The notes: generated by a model not told the origin, from the sequence alone. A stretch of DNA of 39,354 nucleotides from Bacteroides sp. (GCA_017630035.1 JAGBWA010000062.1:1-39354); one strand, 5' to 3'; shown: positions 6,585-16,479, counted from the stretch's first letter. Program-made: numbers and translations.

Positions 6585-8318
6585 CTATTTTTGTATGAAA
6601 GCCCGTTCAAGGTCTTGCGAAACATTTATCATAAAGTCGCCCATTCTTTCCAATTCGTTTACTATATCCATATAATAAACGCTTGTTTGATAGCTCTTTC
6701 CTTCGTTTTCGAGCTCTTCAATCTCTGCATCGCGCAGATTATTACGCATATTATTAATGCGGTCTTCAGCATTGTAGGCATTCGAGATTTCTTCCAACGC
6801 GCCGCGGTGTGCAGCTATTAGGTTATCAACCATCACTACGTATGCATGGTCCACTTCGGCTACCATCTCCATCAATTTCTTGATAGTTGCCTCGTCGAAC
6901 GACTTCTTATGAATGTTTCTTCTCGACAAAATGCGACTAATTGATTCACCAGAATCGCCAAGCGACTCAAGCTCGCCAATAATCTTATACATCGCCTTGA
7001 TTTTCAACGAAGTTTCTCTACTAATATCGCCCACCGACACTGCATTTAAGAAGGCTGCTATTTCATACTCTATGCGGTCGGAAATCTCTTCGTACTTCAC
7101 CAACTTCTGACGCCACTCTTCGAACTTATCCACATCGGTTTCGGCAATAGCATCTTTGGCATATCCCAACCCGCGTTGAGAGATTTGTGCGAAGTGTATA
7201 ATCTCATCGAAAGCTTGTTCGGTAGCCAATTCGGGTGTAGCAAGTGGGCCAGCAGAGATATACTTCAAGCGGAACACCTCTTGTTCATGATTCTTCGGTG
7301 CCTTGATAATCCAAGTTACCGCTTTCTCTATGAACTTGACAAACCATACCAATATCAATGTATTAATGGTATTGAAAAGCGTATGAAGCATAGACAAACC
7401 ATACAAAGCTGCTGTACTATCGGGAGTATTAGGAGCACTAACCGCAAAGCCTTCGGTAGCAGGATTAGGCAAACCAAAGCATGCAATAATACCACCTACA
7501 AGCATAAGGAATGGTTTGAAAAGTATCAACGCCCAAATTACACCAAATACATTGAAAATGGTGTGCGACATAGCCGCGCGTTTAGCTTGTGTATTACCTA
7601 CAGATGCAGCTATATTTGCCGTAATAGTTGTACCAATATTCTCGCCAAGCACCATAGCACAAGCCATGCTGAATGGTATCCAACCCATGCTAAGCATAAT
7701 CAAAGTAATGGCCATTGTAGCCGAGGATGATTGAAGCACAAGCGTAAGTATAGTACCAAATGCAAGGAATATCAGTACCGAACCAAATCCGTGTCCCGAC
7801 CACGATTTAACAAAATCCAATACCTCAGGAGTTTCGTTCAAATCGGGTACCGACTCTTTCATAAACGAAAGGCCAAGAAACAAAAGACAGAAACCTACAA
7901 TTAGCTCACCAATGTTTTGGCGTTGGCTCTTCTTTGAATTAGAACATAAAAAGCCTAACAACATTAGTGGTATAGCAAGTATTGAAATATCAGCTTTGAA
8001 TCCAAGCCAAGCAACAAGCCATGCAGTTACTGTAGTACCAATATTAGCACCCATAATTACACCAATAGCTTGTGCAAGTGTAAGCAAACCAGCATTTACA
8101 AAACTTACCACCATCACCGTTGTAGCCGATGATGATTGAATAATAGAAGTTATCCCCAGCCCAGTCAATACTCCCTTGAAAGGATTAGAAGTTATGGCCG
8201 ATAGTAGGCCACGTAGTTTATCACCCGCCGCCTTCTGAAGTCCCGAGCTCATTAAGTTCATACCATAAAGGAACATGCCTAATGCGCCCAATAGCGTTAA
8301 GATTTGTAGTATTCCCAT
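6585..8318 (-). CDS. Na+/phosphate cotransporter (NptA/YjbB type) with PhoU-like tail
   Basis: The 577-residue membrane protein has two inverted Na/Pi-cotransporter repeats, each marked by QSSSAT (61-66 and 196-201) and the G-ANIGTT / G-ENIGTT signatures. After about residue 340 the protein is cytoplasmic and helical (LEEISNAYNAEDRINNMR, MDIVNELERMGDFMINVSQD), matching PhoU-like domains. Bacterial relatives move phosphate, either importing it with Na+ or exporting excess. It starts 17 bp after the two-helix membrane protein and is probably transcribed with it. Confidence 0.92.
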   Translation of the reverse strand: MGILQILTLLGALGMFLYGMNLMSSGLQKAAGDKLRGLLSAITSNPFKGVLTGLGITSIIQSSSATTVMVVSFVNAGLLTLAQAIGVIMGANIGTTVTAWLVAWLGFKADISILAIPLMLLGFLCSNSKKSQRQNIGELIVGFCLLFLGLSFMKESVPDLNETPEVLDFVKSWSGHGFGSVLIFLAFGTILTLVLQSSSATMAITLIMLSMGWIPFSMACAMVLGENIGTTITANIAASVGNTQAKRAAMSHTIFNVFGVIWALILFKPFLMLVGGIIACFGLPNPATEGFAVSAPNTPDSTAALYGLSMLHTLFNTINTLILVWFVKFIEKAVTWIIKAPKNHEQEVFRLKYISAGPLATPELATEQAFDEIIHFAQISQRGLGYAKDAIAETDVDKFEEWRQKLVKYEEISDRIEYEIAAFLNAVSVGDISRETSLKIKAMYKIIGELESLGDSGESISRILSRRNIHKKSFDEATIKKLMEMVAEVDHAYVVMVDNLIAAHRGALEEISNAYNAEDRINNMRNNLRDAEIEELENEGKSYQTSVYYMDIVNELERMGDFMINVSQDLERAFIQK

Positions 8319-8335
8319 GTGCGTTTTATAAATTA

Positions 8336-8791
8336 TTAAATAAGAGTTTTCACGCTATCTATATCGTGTACATACACCTCCGAACAAGCTTCATAACGAT
8401 GAGGTATATACTCGAATAGTTGCAAATATGCTTTCTTTGCAGATAGGCTATAATAGATATCCAACTTTATTGAATTGCCACTCATACTTGTTGGAGATTC
8501 AATTACTTCAGGATTAGAAGCGATAGCTGCTTGGATAGCCATTTTTTGATTGGGTTGAAAGAATAATTCTTTCTTTTTGCATCGCACGCCCGAGGATACT
8601 TCCTTATATTCACTTTTCATCACAAAGGCAAGAAAGACGCCTAATGTAATAAGCAGAAAACTAATAATATGAGCATACGAACCTAAGGGAAGCAATAAGC
8701 AAATAGCGCCCGCAATGATGAGCGAAACAATGAGTACAATATCTTTTTTTGAATGTACATTAAGGAATTTCTTTTCCATAAGATTTATCAT
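8336..8791 (-). CDS. Hypothetical membrane protein, two helices
   Basis: This protein of 151 residues (147 if it starts at the second ATG, 8779) is not recognised. Two adjacent hydrophobic helices (about 18-36 and 40-58) form a hairpin anchor, followed by a soluble domain of about 90 residues with CKKKELFFQPNQKMAIQAAI and a KLDIYYSLSAKKAYLQLFEY stretch that looks like a beta-alpha fold. It lies immediately upstream of the Na/Pi transporter on the same strand, so a linked envelope function is possible but unproven. Confidence 0.7.
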   Translation of the reverse strand: MINLMEKKFLNVHSKKDIVLIVSLIIAGAICLLLPLGSYAHIISFLLITLGVFLAFVMKSEYKEVSSGVRCKKKELFFQPNQKMAIQAAIASNPEVIESPTSMSGNSIKLDIYYSLSAKKAYLQLFEYIPHRYEACSEVYVHDIDSVKTLI

Positions 8792-8901
8792 TTAGTTTAT
8801 TAACAAAATATTATTCAGATAGTTTTCTTGCATAGCAAGCCAAGGCATATCCCCAAAAACAGATTGAGAGAAACACCTAAAAAGCTATTTATAATAATTC
8901 G

Positions 8902-9288
8902 CTAAATGATAAGTGTACCAAAACTAATCAATTTCTGAACAGCTTTGATAATGTAGGGATGAGTTAAAATGGATTTGTACTGAACTGAATGGTGTACACC
9001 ATCATTTCTTAATTTTCCTAACTTCGCAAAATCAACATAATAGCGATGCAGATTTTGTTGGCGTTGATATTGTTGATTAAATCGGATGGAGCTATTAAAT
9101 GTAACTCTGCGGGGCAAAGCAATATCCGAATCCGATATTGGATTAACAAAATTATTATCAGCAATTAATACAGATGGTTGGCTTTCTGTAAATAGGCTCG
9201 TTTGCAATACCTCGTCCGTTGTATTCGAACAAAAAAGCATTGCTATTATAAATGCCATTAGGTATTTAAACCAACCTTTCACACGCAT
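8902..9288 (-). CDS. Hypothetical exported protein
   Basis: The 128-residue protein is not recognised. MRVKGWFKYLMAFIIAMLFC is a typical signal sequence; the Cys20 context (MLFC) is a poor lipobox, so it is probably secreted or periplasmic, with lipidation less likely. The mature part is polar, with an RFNQQYQRQQNLHRYYVDFA segment and no visible catalytic motif. A consensus promoter lies about 27 bp upstream of its ATG, good evidence that the ORF is real. It may lead a unit that includes the next two minus-strand genes, 110 bp downstream. Confidence 0.65.
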   Translation of the reverse strand: MRVKGWFKYLMAFIIAMLFCSNTTDEVLQTSLFTESQPSVLIADNNFVNPISDSDIALPRRVTFNSSIRFNQQYQRQQNLHRYYVDFAKLGKLRNDGVHHSVQYKSILTHPYIIKAVQKLISFGTLII

Positions 9289-9314
9289 ATTTCTGTCGGA
9301 TATTAAATCTGCGA

Positions 9315-9345
9315 CAAATGTAGTTATTATATTTCGGATAACAAA
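9315..9345 (-). promoter_or_regulatory. Promoter of the exported-protein gene
   Basis: On the minus strand TTTG (9345-9342), 19 bp, TACATTTG (9322-9315): a full consensus match. The expected leader is about 20 nt. Confidence 0.75.
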
Positions 9346-9402
9346 ATAATGTTCGAATCATTATTTCTTTTGCTTTCGTTAGATTTTTTCGGAGATAATT
9401 CC

Positions 9403-9410
9403 TAACTTTG
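9403..9410 (+). promoter_or_regulatory. pgk promoter (-7 element)
   Basis: TAACTTTG matches TAnnTTTG; the -33 region (about 9380) is not clear. It argues for the pgk start at 9456 rather than the in-frame ATG at 9408, which overlaps this element. Confidence 0.6.
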
Positions 9411-9455
9411 CACCCAAAGTGTGAATATTATAAACATTTTAATAAAATAGAGACT

Positions 9456-10712
9456 ATGACAATTGATCAATTCAACTTTGCCGGTAAGAAGGCATTTGTC
9501 CGCGTGGACTTCAATGTGCCATTGGACGAGAATTTCAACATTACAGACGACACTCGTATCCGTGCCGCTTTGCCTACTTTGAAAAAGATTTTGGCCGATG
9601 GCGGTAGCTTGATTATTGGTTCGCACTTGGGTCGCCCAAAAGGTGTAGCTGAAAAGTTCTCTTTGAAGCACATCTTGAACCACGTATCTGAAAAGCTCGG
9701 TGTAGAAGTGCAATTTGCTAATGACTGCATGGGTGAAGAAGCTGCTCAAAAATCGGCTGCTTTGAAACCAGGCGAAGCTTTGTTGCTTGAAAACCTCCGC
9801 TTCTATGCTGAAGAAGAAGGTAAGCCACGTGGTTTGGCCGAAGATGCTACCGACGAAGAAAAGAAAGCTGCTAAAGCTGCTGTGAAGGAAAGCCAAAAGG
9901 AATTTACTAAGAAGTTGGCTTCATACGCTGATTGCTATGTAAACGACGCATTTGGTACTGCTCACCGCGCACACGCATCTACAGCTCTTATCGCTGCTTA
10001 CTTCGACAAGGACAACAAGATGTTCGGTTACTTGATGGAAAAAGAAGTGAAGGCTGTTGATAAAGTATTGAACGACATTCAACGTCCATTCACCGCTATC
10101 ATGGGTGGTTCAAAGGTTTCTTCTAAGATTGAAATCATCGAAAACTTGTTGAACAAGGTAGACAACTTGATTATTGCTGGTGGTATGACATACACCTTCA
10201 TGAAAGCTCAAGGTGGTAACGTAGGTCTTTCTATCTGTGAAACAGACAAGCTTGACTTGGCTTTGGATTTGATGAAGAAAGCTGAAGAAAAGGGCGTAAA
10301 ATTGGTTTTGGCTTCAGACGCTAAGGTTGCCGATGCATTCAGCAACGATGCTAACACTCAATTCTGTCCTTCAAACGATATTCCTGATGGATGGGAAGGT
10401 TTGGATATCGGCCCTAAAACTATGGAAACTTTTGCTAACGTTATCAAAGAAAGCAAGACTATCCTTTGGAATGGCCCAACAGGTGTATTCGAATTTGACA
10501 ACTTCACTGCTGGTTCACGCGCAGTAGGTGAAGCTATCGTTGAAGCTACTAAGAATGGTGCTTTCTCACTTGTAGGTGGTGGCGACTCTGTAGCTTGCGT
10601 TAACAAGTTCGGTTTGGCAAGTGGCGTATCATATGTATCAACTGGTGGTGGTGCTTTGCTCGAAGCTATCGAAGGTAAAGTACTTCCAGGTATTGCCGCA
10701 ATCAACGAATAA
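9456..10712 (+). CDS. pgk: Phosphoglycerate kinase
   Basis: This 418-residue glycolytic enzyme transfers phosphate between 1,3-bisphosphoglycerate and ADP in the cytosol. Visible signatures are the N-terminal [10 protein letters not shown] and GSHLGRPKG (substrate-binding Arg/His residues), then [12 protein letters not shown], and the C-terminal nucleotide site [11 protein letters not shown] and [13 protein letters not shown]. Length is standard. Codon use favours GCT, GGT and AAG more strongly than its neighbours, as expected for a highly expressed gene. MTIDQFNF is taken as the N-terminus because of the promoter position. A strong terminator hairpin follows 17 nt after the stop. Confidence 0.98.
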   Translation: MTIDQFNFAGKKAFVRVDFNVPLDENFNITDDTRIRAALPTLKKILADGGSLIIGSHLGRPKGVAEKFSLKHILNHVSEKLGVEVQFANDCMGEEAAQKSAALKPGEALLLENLRFYAEEEGKPRGLAEDATDEEKKAAKAAVKESQKEFTKKLASYADCYVNDAFGTAHRAHASTALIAAYFDKDNKMFGYLMEKEVKAVDKVLNDIQRPFTAIMGGSKVSSKIEIIENLLNKVDNLIIAGGMTYTFMKAQGGNVGLSICETDKLDLALDLMKKAEEKGVKLVLASDAKVADAFSNDANTQFCPSNDIPDGWEGLDIGPKTMETFANVIKESKTILWNGPTGVFEFDNFTAGSRAVGEAIVEATKNGAFSLVGGGDSVACVNKFGLASGVSYVSTGGGALLEAIEGKVLPGIAAINE

Positions 10713-10729
10713 AAAACATGTTGTATATA

Positions 10730-10766
10730 AAAGCAGCTCTCTTTTTTTGAGGGCTGCTTTCTTTTT
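10730..10766 (+). terminator. Terminator after pgk / leader hairpin of porin gene
   Basis: AAAGCAGCTCTC and GAGGGCTGCTTT pair (one G-U) around a T7 loop, followed by CTTTTT. It ends only 10 nt before the porin ATG. Confidence 0.85.
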
Positions 10767-10776
10767 ATCACCCCAT

Positions 10777-11814
10777 ATGCGTAAACTTATCCTTTTACTT
10801 CTCTGCTTGTGCTGCGGAATGACACAAGCACAAACTGCTCAAAAGACAACATTCGGCGGATACGTCATTGGCAAGGCTAGTGCTACCGACCAAGTAGGAA
10901 AAACTGAAAGTAGCTTCGACTTGCGCTTGGCGCGTGTGTATGCAAACGGACAGATTCAAAACATTAAATACCGCTTGCAGATGGAAGTAAACGGAGTATC
11001 TGGTACAAGTCAAGAGAAAGGACCACGTATTGTAGATGCGTATGCAGAGTGGGTGAAGTATAGTTACTTCCAAGTGCGTTTCGGACAATTCAAACGCGCC
11101 TTTACTTTCGAAAATCCAATGAATCCTTGGGATATTGGTTTTGGCGGATATTCACAACTCACTGATAAACTTGCAGGTATGAACGACCGCATTGGCGAAC
11201 ATAGTAGTGGCGGACGCGATATAGGATTGATGATTCAAGGTGACATCCTCCCCGTGGGAAGTGACAAACACAATTTCTTACACTATCAAGTAGGCGTTTA
11301 CAACGGACAAGGTATCAACCATGCCGACACCAACAACAGAAAAGACCTTATCGGAGGAGTATACTTCTATCCTATCAAAAACTTAGCTATCGGCGCCTTT
11401 GGATGGAATGGTTCTTACACTAAAAACAATGTAACAACCGATCGTAATCGTCTTTCTTTCGGTGTAAAGTATGAAGCTGATTGGACAGTACGTGCCGAGT
11501 ATGCACAAAGCAAAGGACATAAAATTGCTGACTACAATACTGATGGTAGCATTACGGGTTATGACAAAACAGATGCTTGGTACATTGCCATAGGTGCACC
11601 TCTCAGCGACAAATGCAAAGTTTATGCCAAATGGGATGTTTATCGCGAAGGTGAAGCATGGAGTAACGCAAAAGCGCTCTATTGTCTTAGCGCAAATTAT
11701 TACTTCAATAAGAATCTAAAATTGCAAGCCAATTATAACTATACACGCGACAAGATGAATGCTCTTGATGGCCGCTACAACAATTTTGACTTGCAACTTT
11801 ATTGGCGTTTCTAA
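10777..11814 (+). CDS. Porin of the phosphate-selective OprO/OprP family
   Basis: The 345-residue outer-membrane beta-barrel has a signal peptide, MRKLILLLLCLCCGMTQAQ, cleaved after AQA or nearby. The mature protein shows repeated amphipathic strands (YRLQMEVNGVSG, YFQVRFGQFKRAF, NFLHYQVGVYNGQG, WTVRAEYAQSKG, LKLQANYNYTRDK) and ends with an aromatic residue in LQLYWRF, the usual barrel-insertion signal. The QVRFGQFKRAFTFENP region fits the OprO/P family. Phosphate selectivity is not proven. I start at 10777 because the reading frame upstream overlaps pgk and its terminator. Confidence 0.85.
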   Translation: MRKLILLLLCLCCGMTQAQTAQKTTFGGYVIGKASATDQVGKTESSFDLRLARVYANGQIQNIKYRLQMEVNGVSGTSQEKGPRIVDAYAEWVKYSYFQVRFGQFKRAFTFENPMNPWDIGFGGYSQLTDKLAGMNDRIGEHSSGGRDIGLMIQGDILPVGSDKHNFLHYQVGVYNGQGINHADTNNRKDLIGGVYFYPIKNLAIGAFGWNGSYTKNNVTTDRNRLSFGVKYEADWTVRAEYAQSKGHKIADYNTDGSITGYDKTDAWYIAIGAPLSDKCKVYAKWDVYREGEAWSNAKALYCLSANYYFNKNLKLQANYNYTRDKMNALDGRYNNFDLQLYWRF

Positions 11815-11827
11815 AACTAATTAGAAG

Positions 11828-13993
11828 TTAGTTACTAATCGTTAGTTCTTTCATCAACGCCATATCTTCTTCGGTTATGCCGCGTTGAAGCAATGTTTCT
11901 GCATCTTTATTGAATAGCTGAATAAATTCTTCGCGATTGTTACATACCGAGGCAGCTTGACGATAATAATCCACCGCCTGACGCACATCGTTCATCATCC
12001 AAGCCAAGTGTCCGGCATTGAGATAATCGGCAGCATCAGGTTGTGCATCAAGCACTTGAAGAGTATACTTGGAGGCTTGTTTGTAATTGCCTTGCAAGAA
12101 GTAACACCATGCTAATGCACGAACAATTTTCAAGTTACTCGCGTCTAAGAAATAGGCTTTCTTCAACGATGACAATGCTTCTTCGTATTGCTTACTATTA
12201 GCCAAGCAACCAGCTATTTGCAACAATACTTGCGTATTTTCTGGCTCAATTTCTTCTATTTGGCGGTAGTAGTGAGCAGCTTCTTGGTATCGTTCTTTCA
12301 ATCGGCAACAAGTAGCCAAGCGACGAAGCGTCCATAAATGATTCGGTTGCATCAAATCGGCACGCTCATAGCATTCGATAGCCTTACTATATTGCTTTAA
12401 CTTTTGCGCACAATAGCCAAAACGACGATAGAAATCAGCATTGATAACATCACTATCCTCTTTCTCCAAGTTGGTATAAAGTTCAAATACCTCTTCATAG
12501 CGTTCTTGACCAAAGAGTAAATCGGCCACTTGCTTCACATATTCAGGCACATTCAGCAACTCATTGAATACGGGCAAACGATGTAGCGCTATTGTTTGCG
12601 TAAATGGATTCTTAAACTCTTTGCATCGTGGATGAAGTTTAAAGAAACGATACAAATCTTGTATATAGCCGTTTCCTATCACCTCTGGACGCTCGGTATA
12701 TTGCTTCATTCCCATCATGCGTCCTTCGTCTTCAAACGCATCCATGCCTTGGTCGGTCAGTTGTGCTAAGAGGGCGTCACGTCCCTCTTTAGGCATCATA
12801 TTCATGGTAAAACAAAGCGAATATTTATCGCTATCACAAAATGCGCCTCCATATAACAACATCTGTAACAATCGGTTATCGGCTTTTCCATCTATGCCAA
12901 ACATATCCACTATGCTTGAGTGTAGAGGATCGAACGGCAACAACCAATTGGATAATTCATGGAAGAATGGATAAGTTTTCAAAGCGGCAAATGTACTGAT
13001 ATACACATCGGCACCGGCTTGTTGCAACTCACTCATCTGACGTAGTTTATCTTCGAATTGCGCATGCGCATCGTTTTTCCATTCAGGATTTTGTTCTTCC
13101 TCTTCTTCATCTAGCTTAGGAGCAAACTTGCCTAAGTTACCCACATTTTTCATCATCTCGGGGATAATCTCTTCGCGCATCTTCTTGTCCACACCTTCTG
13201 TGCCTTGTGCACGAAGTAATTGAAGGTAGATAGTATTTAGTTTTCGCGCCATGCCGTTATCGAAGATAGTACTGAGCGATATCAATGCATCGGCATGTTG
13301 ACCGATAGTGTCAGGATGATTGATAGCCACCAACGCCACACCCACCAATGCACGTTGACTGATGCGAGTATCTGCATGGCGACATGTATCGGCCAATAGG
13401 CTAAGTTTTAAAGGATCAAGGTATTGCATCAAACTTAGCGTAATGGCACTCACTATCAATTGACGATCGGCTATAGTGATGGCCTCATCGGTCAATGCTT
13501 GTCCCATCACGGCCTGCTCAGCCACTGTCCACCCACTATTACACCATGTATTCAAGAACAAATCGCGAGCGGTTTGCTCATGTTTTTTCAATATCTCTAT
13601 TTGGTTGGCACGTGGCATCAGTTGACACACGGCTAATTCGTCCGCAAATTCGGCTAATCGATTGATAGCTTCGTCTATTCTATAAGGTGATCTTCCTGCA
13701 ATTACCTTTCGCATAGTATGATAGAAAGTATTTTCTGTCTGATCTTGTTGCCATAGGCGTATTTGTTCGGCCAGCATGCGTAGCATTGTCTTCAGTTGGC
13801 GATATAGGTGGCGGCGATTTTCGTCTTCCGCTCCTTGACGCATATAGCTGAGCATATAGCCATACGAGGTGCGCACTTCATCAAGCTTTGCCTTGAGGCG
13901 ATATAGTTTCGCACCATCCAACAAAGCTTCTAGTTGCGTCATAGCCTCTATCAACCTATCCTTTTCTATCAGTTCAATTATCTTTTCTATCAT
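11828..13993 (-). CDS. Large tetratricopeptide-repeat protein
   Basis: The 721-residue protein has no signal peptide or membrane helix and is probably cytosolic. The N-terminal 450 residues are helical and without known motifs, including an acidic stretch DEEEEEQNPE near 300. The C-terminal 240 residues hold at least four TPR units (YSKAIECYERADLMQPNHLW, YQEAAHYYRQIEEIEPENTQ, YEEALSSLKKAYFLDASNLK, YKQASKYTLQVLDAQPDAAD), indicating a scaffold or protein-binding role. It follows maf by 6 bp and is the last gene of the minus-strand operon. Partners unknown. Confidence 0.85.
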   Translation of the reverse strand: MIEKIIELIEKDRLIEAMTQLEALLDGAKLYRLKAKLDEVRTSYGYMLSYMRQGAEDENRRHLYRQLKTMLRMLAEQIRLWQQDQTENTFYHTMRKVIAGRSPYRIDEAINRLAEFADELAVCQLMPRANQIEILKKHEQTARDLFLNTWCNSGWTVAEQAVMGQALTDEAITIADRQLIVSAITLSLMQYLDPLKLSLLADTCRHADTRISQRALVGVALVAINHPDTIGQHADALISLSTIFDNGMARKLNTIYLQLLRAQGTEGVDKKMREEIIPEMMKNVGNLGKFAPKLDEEEEEQNPEWKNDAHAQFEDKLRQMSELQQAGADVYISTFAALKTYPFFHELSNWLLPFDPLHSSIVDMFGIDGKADNRLLQMLLYGGAFCDSDKYSLCFTMNMMPKEGRDALLAQLTDQGMDAFEDEGRMMGMKQYTERPEVIGNGYIQDLYRFFKLHPRCKEFKNPFTQTIALHRLPVFNELLNVPEYVKQVADLLFGQERYEEVFELYTNLEKEDSDVINADFYRRFGYCAQKLKQYSKAIECYERADLMQPNHLWTLRRLATCCRLKERYQEAAHYYRQIEEIEPENTQVLLQIAGCLANSKQYEEALSSLKKAYFLDASNLKIVRALAWCYFLQGNYKQASKYTLQVLDAQPDAADYLNAGHLAWMMNDVRQAVDYYRQAASVCNNREEFIQLFNKDAETLLQRGITEEDMALMKELTISN

Positions 13994-13999
13994 CTCTAT

Positions 14000-14581
14000 C
14001 TAAAATTTCTTCAACTCTGTGTACAATCGTTGTACGGGCAACCCCATCACATTGAAGTAACTACCCTTAATATTTTCCACCCCAATGTAGCCTATCCACT
14101 CTTGCACGCCGTATGCCCCGGCTTTGTCCATAGGCTGATAGGTATCTACGTAATACTCAATTTCTTCGTCCGTAAGGTTTGCAAAGCGCACTTCGGTTGC
14201 TACATAAAAACTTTCTTGGCGTGTTTGGGTGGTGATGCTAACACCGGTATAAACGTAATGCACGCCCCCTGAAAGTTGTTTAAGCATCTCGATTGCACCG
14301 AATTTGTTCCGTGGCTTTCCCAATACCATTCCGTCCATCCACACAATGGTATCGGCGGTAATCATCAACTCGTCGGGTTGTAACATGGGTTTGTAGGCAT
14401 CGGCTTTCATGCGACTAATGTAAAGCGGTATGTCGCCCCCTTGCAAACTTTCGGGATACGATTCATCTACATCGGGCAGGGTGCGTACTTCGTAATCCAG
14501 CCCTAAGCCAGCCAATAACTCCTTGCGTCGTGGCGAGTTGCTAGCCAATATCAATCGGTATTTCTTTAAATTGTCGAGCAC
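14000..14581 (-). CDS. maf: Maf family nucleotide pyrophosphatase
   Basis: The 193-residue cytosolic enzyme hydrolyses non-canonical or canonical pyrimidine nucleoside triphosphates to monophosphates. The N-terminal ILASNSPRRKELL is the Maf signature, and ADTIV with Asp77 and GKP (88-90) form the catalytic region; HYVYTGVSI and GAYGVQEWIG complete the family pattern, matching the dTTP/UTP subgroup (YhdE-like). Length is normal. It lies between the KdsC-like gene and the TPR gene, a grouping common in Bacteroidales. Confidence 0.93.
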   Translation of the reverse strand: MLDNLKKYRLILASNSPRRKELLAGLGLDYEVRTLPDVDESYPESLQGGDIPLYISRMKADAYKPMLQPDELMITADTIVWMDGMVLGKPRNKFGAIEMLKQLSGGVHYVYTGVSITTQTRQESFYVATEVRFANLTDEEIEYYVDTYQPMDKAGAYGVQEWIGYIGVENIKGSYFNVMGLPVQRLYTELKKF

Positions 14582-14626
14582 TTTGGGAATTAAAAATTAA
14601 AAGTTAAAAATTAAAGTGGACATTCG

Positions 14627-15157
14627 TCACCATTGGAAGGCTCTTTCATCGACCATCCAAAGGCCGTTGGCTTTCAAGTATTGTTCAATGATATCACGTC
14701 CACATCCATAGCCCCCTTCGGCATGCGAAATATACTTGGCCAATGCTTTCACTTCGGGCGATGCATCTTTCGGACAACAAGGCAGGCCGCATACGCGCAT
14801 TATCTGCACATCGGGAATGTCATCGCCTACATAGAGAATCTCCTCATCCGTCAAGCTATGGCGATGGCAAAAATCGTAATAATCGTCCAACTTGATGGAA
14901 GAGGCCATGTAGATATCCTCGGCGGGTATGCCCAACGTAATGAAGCGCTTGCGCACGGCTTCGGTTTTCCCACCGGTAATAATGGCCAACTTCACTCCCA
15001 ACTTGGCGGCTTGATGAATGGCATAACCATCTTTTATGTTTACGGTGCGCATAGGTTCGCCCTCGCTATTCATAGATATAACATTGGCGCTGAGCACCCC
15101 ATCTACATCGAACACCAAAGCCTTTATTTTCTTTAAATCGTAGTTTATTGTACTCAT
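14627..15157 (-). CDS. kdsC: KdsC-like HAD phosphatase (KDO-8-P phosphatase)
   Basis: The 176-residue cap-less HAD enzyme is of the C0 type. Motif I is FDVDGVLS (Asp17, Asp19), motif II is Thr61 in IITGG, a Lys89 region precedes motif III, and GDD (111-113) carries the Mg2+-binding aspartates. Members remove phosphate from 3-deoxy-D-manno-octulosonate 8-phosphate in the LPS inner-core pathway; some relatives act on 2-keto-3-deoxynonate phosphates, so the exact substrate is inferred. The start overlaps the stop of the DUF2520 gene by 4 bp. Confidence 0.9.
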   Translation of the reverse strand: MSTINYDLKKIKALVFDVDGVLSANVISMNSEGEPMRTVNIKDGYAIHQAAKLGVKLAIITGGKTEAVRKRFITLGIPAEDIYMASSIKLDDYYDFCHRHSLTDEEILYVGDDIPDVQIMRVCGLPCCPKDASPEVKALAKYISHAEGGYGCGRDIIEQYLKANGLWMVDERAFQW

Positions 15158-15924
15158 TGTTTCATCTTTTCTATGCTATCGCTTAATAGTTGATAAATGC
15201 ACTCAAGTTGAGGTTTATCGGCCAACATTTTTCGATGGGCATCCATCACTTTCTTATCACCTCGTGCGGCCGGCCCTGTTTGTGCTTGCTTGGGCGACAA
15301 ACGATGCACCTTTTGAGTTGTTTCGTCTATCAAAGGTAGCATCACGTCGAAAGGTAATCCATAGTCATCGAGCAATTCTTGTGTTAAAGCATACATGTGG
15401 TTGGTGAAGTTGCATGCAAACACCGCGGCCAGATGCAAGCGTTTTCTTCCTTCCGAGCTAACGCGATACACTTTATCCGTCAATCGATGCGCCATGTAAT
15501 CCAACGTACCCAAGTCGCCTTCGTGCTTCACCTCTATAAAGATAGGTATCTGTTTGAAATCTACTTTACGATGCTTACTGAAGGTTTGCAACGGATAGAT
15601 TACGCCATATCTTTCCACATGGCCTTCCCACACATCCATGGGTATGCTTCCGGCCGTATGTAGCCATAACGCATTAGGATTCACTGCGGTCAGTTGTGGG
15701 ATAAGCGTGGGTAGCACATCGTCCTTCAACGCACAAATGTAGATAGCGGCTAGCGGACAAAGTTTTTCCACTTGGTTGGTATAATCGGCCTCCACTTGGC
15801 TTGCCAATAGGCTTGCCGACTCCTTCGTGCGACTATACACTTGTCGTATGCGGTAGCCTTGCTCGTACAAAGCACAAGCCAAGTGCGTGGCCAAGTTACC
15901 GGCACCCACCATTACAATGTCCAT
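15154..15924 (-). CDS. Rossmann-fold/DUF2520 protein
   Basis: The 256-residue protein has an N-terminal NAD(P)-binding fold, [16 protein letters not shown] (GxGNxA), like NADP oxidoreductases of the coenzyme-F420/ProC group, and a C-terminal helical DUF2520 domain ([34 protein letters not shown]). The substrate is unknown. I start at 15924: the longer ORF (ATG at 15945) adds seven residues encoded by a low-complexity intergenic repeat (AATCATAAATCA) seen elsewhere between genes. It overlaps kdsC by 4 bp. Confidence 0.87.
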   Translation of the reverse strand: MDIVMVGAGNLATHLACALYEQGYRIRQVYSRTKESASLLASQVEADYTNQVEKLCPLAAIYICALKDDVLPTLIPQLTAVNPNALWLHTAGSIPMDVWEGHVERYGVIYPLQTFSKHRKVDFKQIPIFIEVKHEGDLGTLDYMAHRLTDKVYRVSSEGRKRLHLAAVFACNFTNHMYALTQELLDDYGLPFDVMLPLIDETTQKVHRLSPKQAQTGPAARGDKKVMDAHRKMLADKPQLECIYQLLSDSIEKMKQ

Positions 15925-15951
15925 TTCTGATTTATGATTTATCACTAGTCG

Positions 15952-16479
15952 CTAATATTTATTCAAGTGAATCTTATCCCATTGCAAATGCTCTTCGTTG
16001 AAGGGCTTACGCTCCATTCCTTTGTGACCGATAGCAATGATGCTCAGCACTTGTAGTTGCAAAGGGATATCCAATACTTGTTGCACATACTGACCGCTAT
16101 CCATGCCACTTGCCGTAAAGCGCTCGCGCACTTGTACCCAGCAGCTACCCAACCCCATATCTTCGGCTTGTAGTTGCAAATATATAGAGGCTATCGAAGC
16201 ATCTTCTATCCATACATCGCTGGCCAAGGGGTCGGCCGTTACTACTACGGCCAATGCTGCATCGGCAATAAATGCTGATGCTTGTTCTTTGCATAGGCTC
16301 AACTTCTTCAACGTCTCCTTATCATCCACCAAAACGAATTGCCAAGCATTGCTTCGCTTGGATGTAGGGGCCATCAAGGCGGCTTTCATTAACTCCACCA
16401 CCTGCTCTTGGGTGAGTTCTTCGTCGGTAAACTTACGCATACTACGACGATTCTTTATTAATTCAGAAAAACTATTCAT
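15952..16479 (-). CDS. Nitroreductase family flavoprotein
   Basis: The 175-residue FMN-dependent NAD(P)H oxidoreductase has an N-terminal KNRRSMRKFTDEELT with the FMN-phosphate-binding arginines, MAPTSKRSNAWQFVLV, and the C-terminal VLSIIAIGHKGMERKPFNEE loop. These are the standard landmarks of the family. The physiological substrate is unknown. It is the first gene of a five-gene minus-strand operon (nitroreductase, DUF2520, KdsC, Maf, TPR) and has a consensus promoter 20 bp upstream of its start. Confidence 0.92.
   Translation of the reverse strand: MNSFSELIKNRRSMRKFTDEELTQEQVVELMKAALMAPTSKRSNAWQFVLVDDKETLKKLSLCKEQASAFIADAALAVVVTADPLASDVWIEDASIASIYLQLQAEDMGLGSCWVQVRERFTASGMDSGQYVQQVLDIPLQLQVLSIIAIGHKGMERKPFNEEHLQWDKIHLNKY

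Noticed and set aside
9345-9365. tRNA T-loop-like GTTCGAATC
   Set aside because: No acceptor, D or anticodon stem can be built around it.
9408-9455. Alternative pgk start at 9408
   Set aside because: It overlaps the TAACTTTG promoter element; the family N-terminus begins at 9456.
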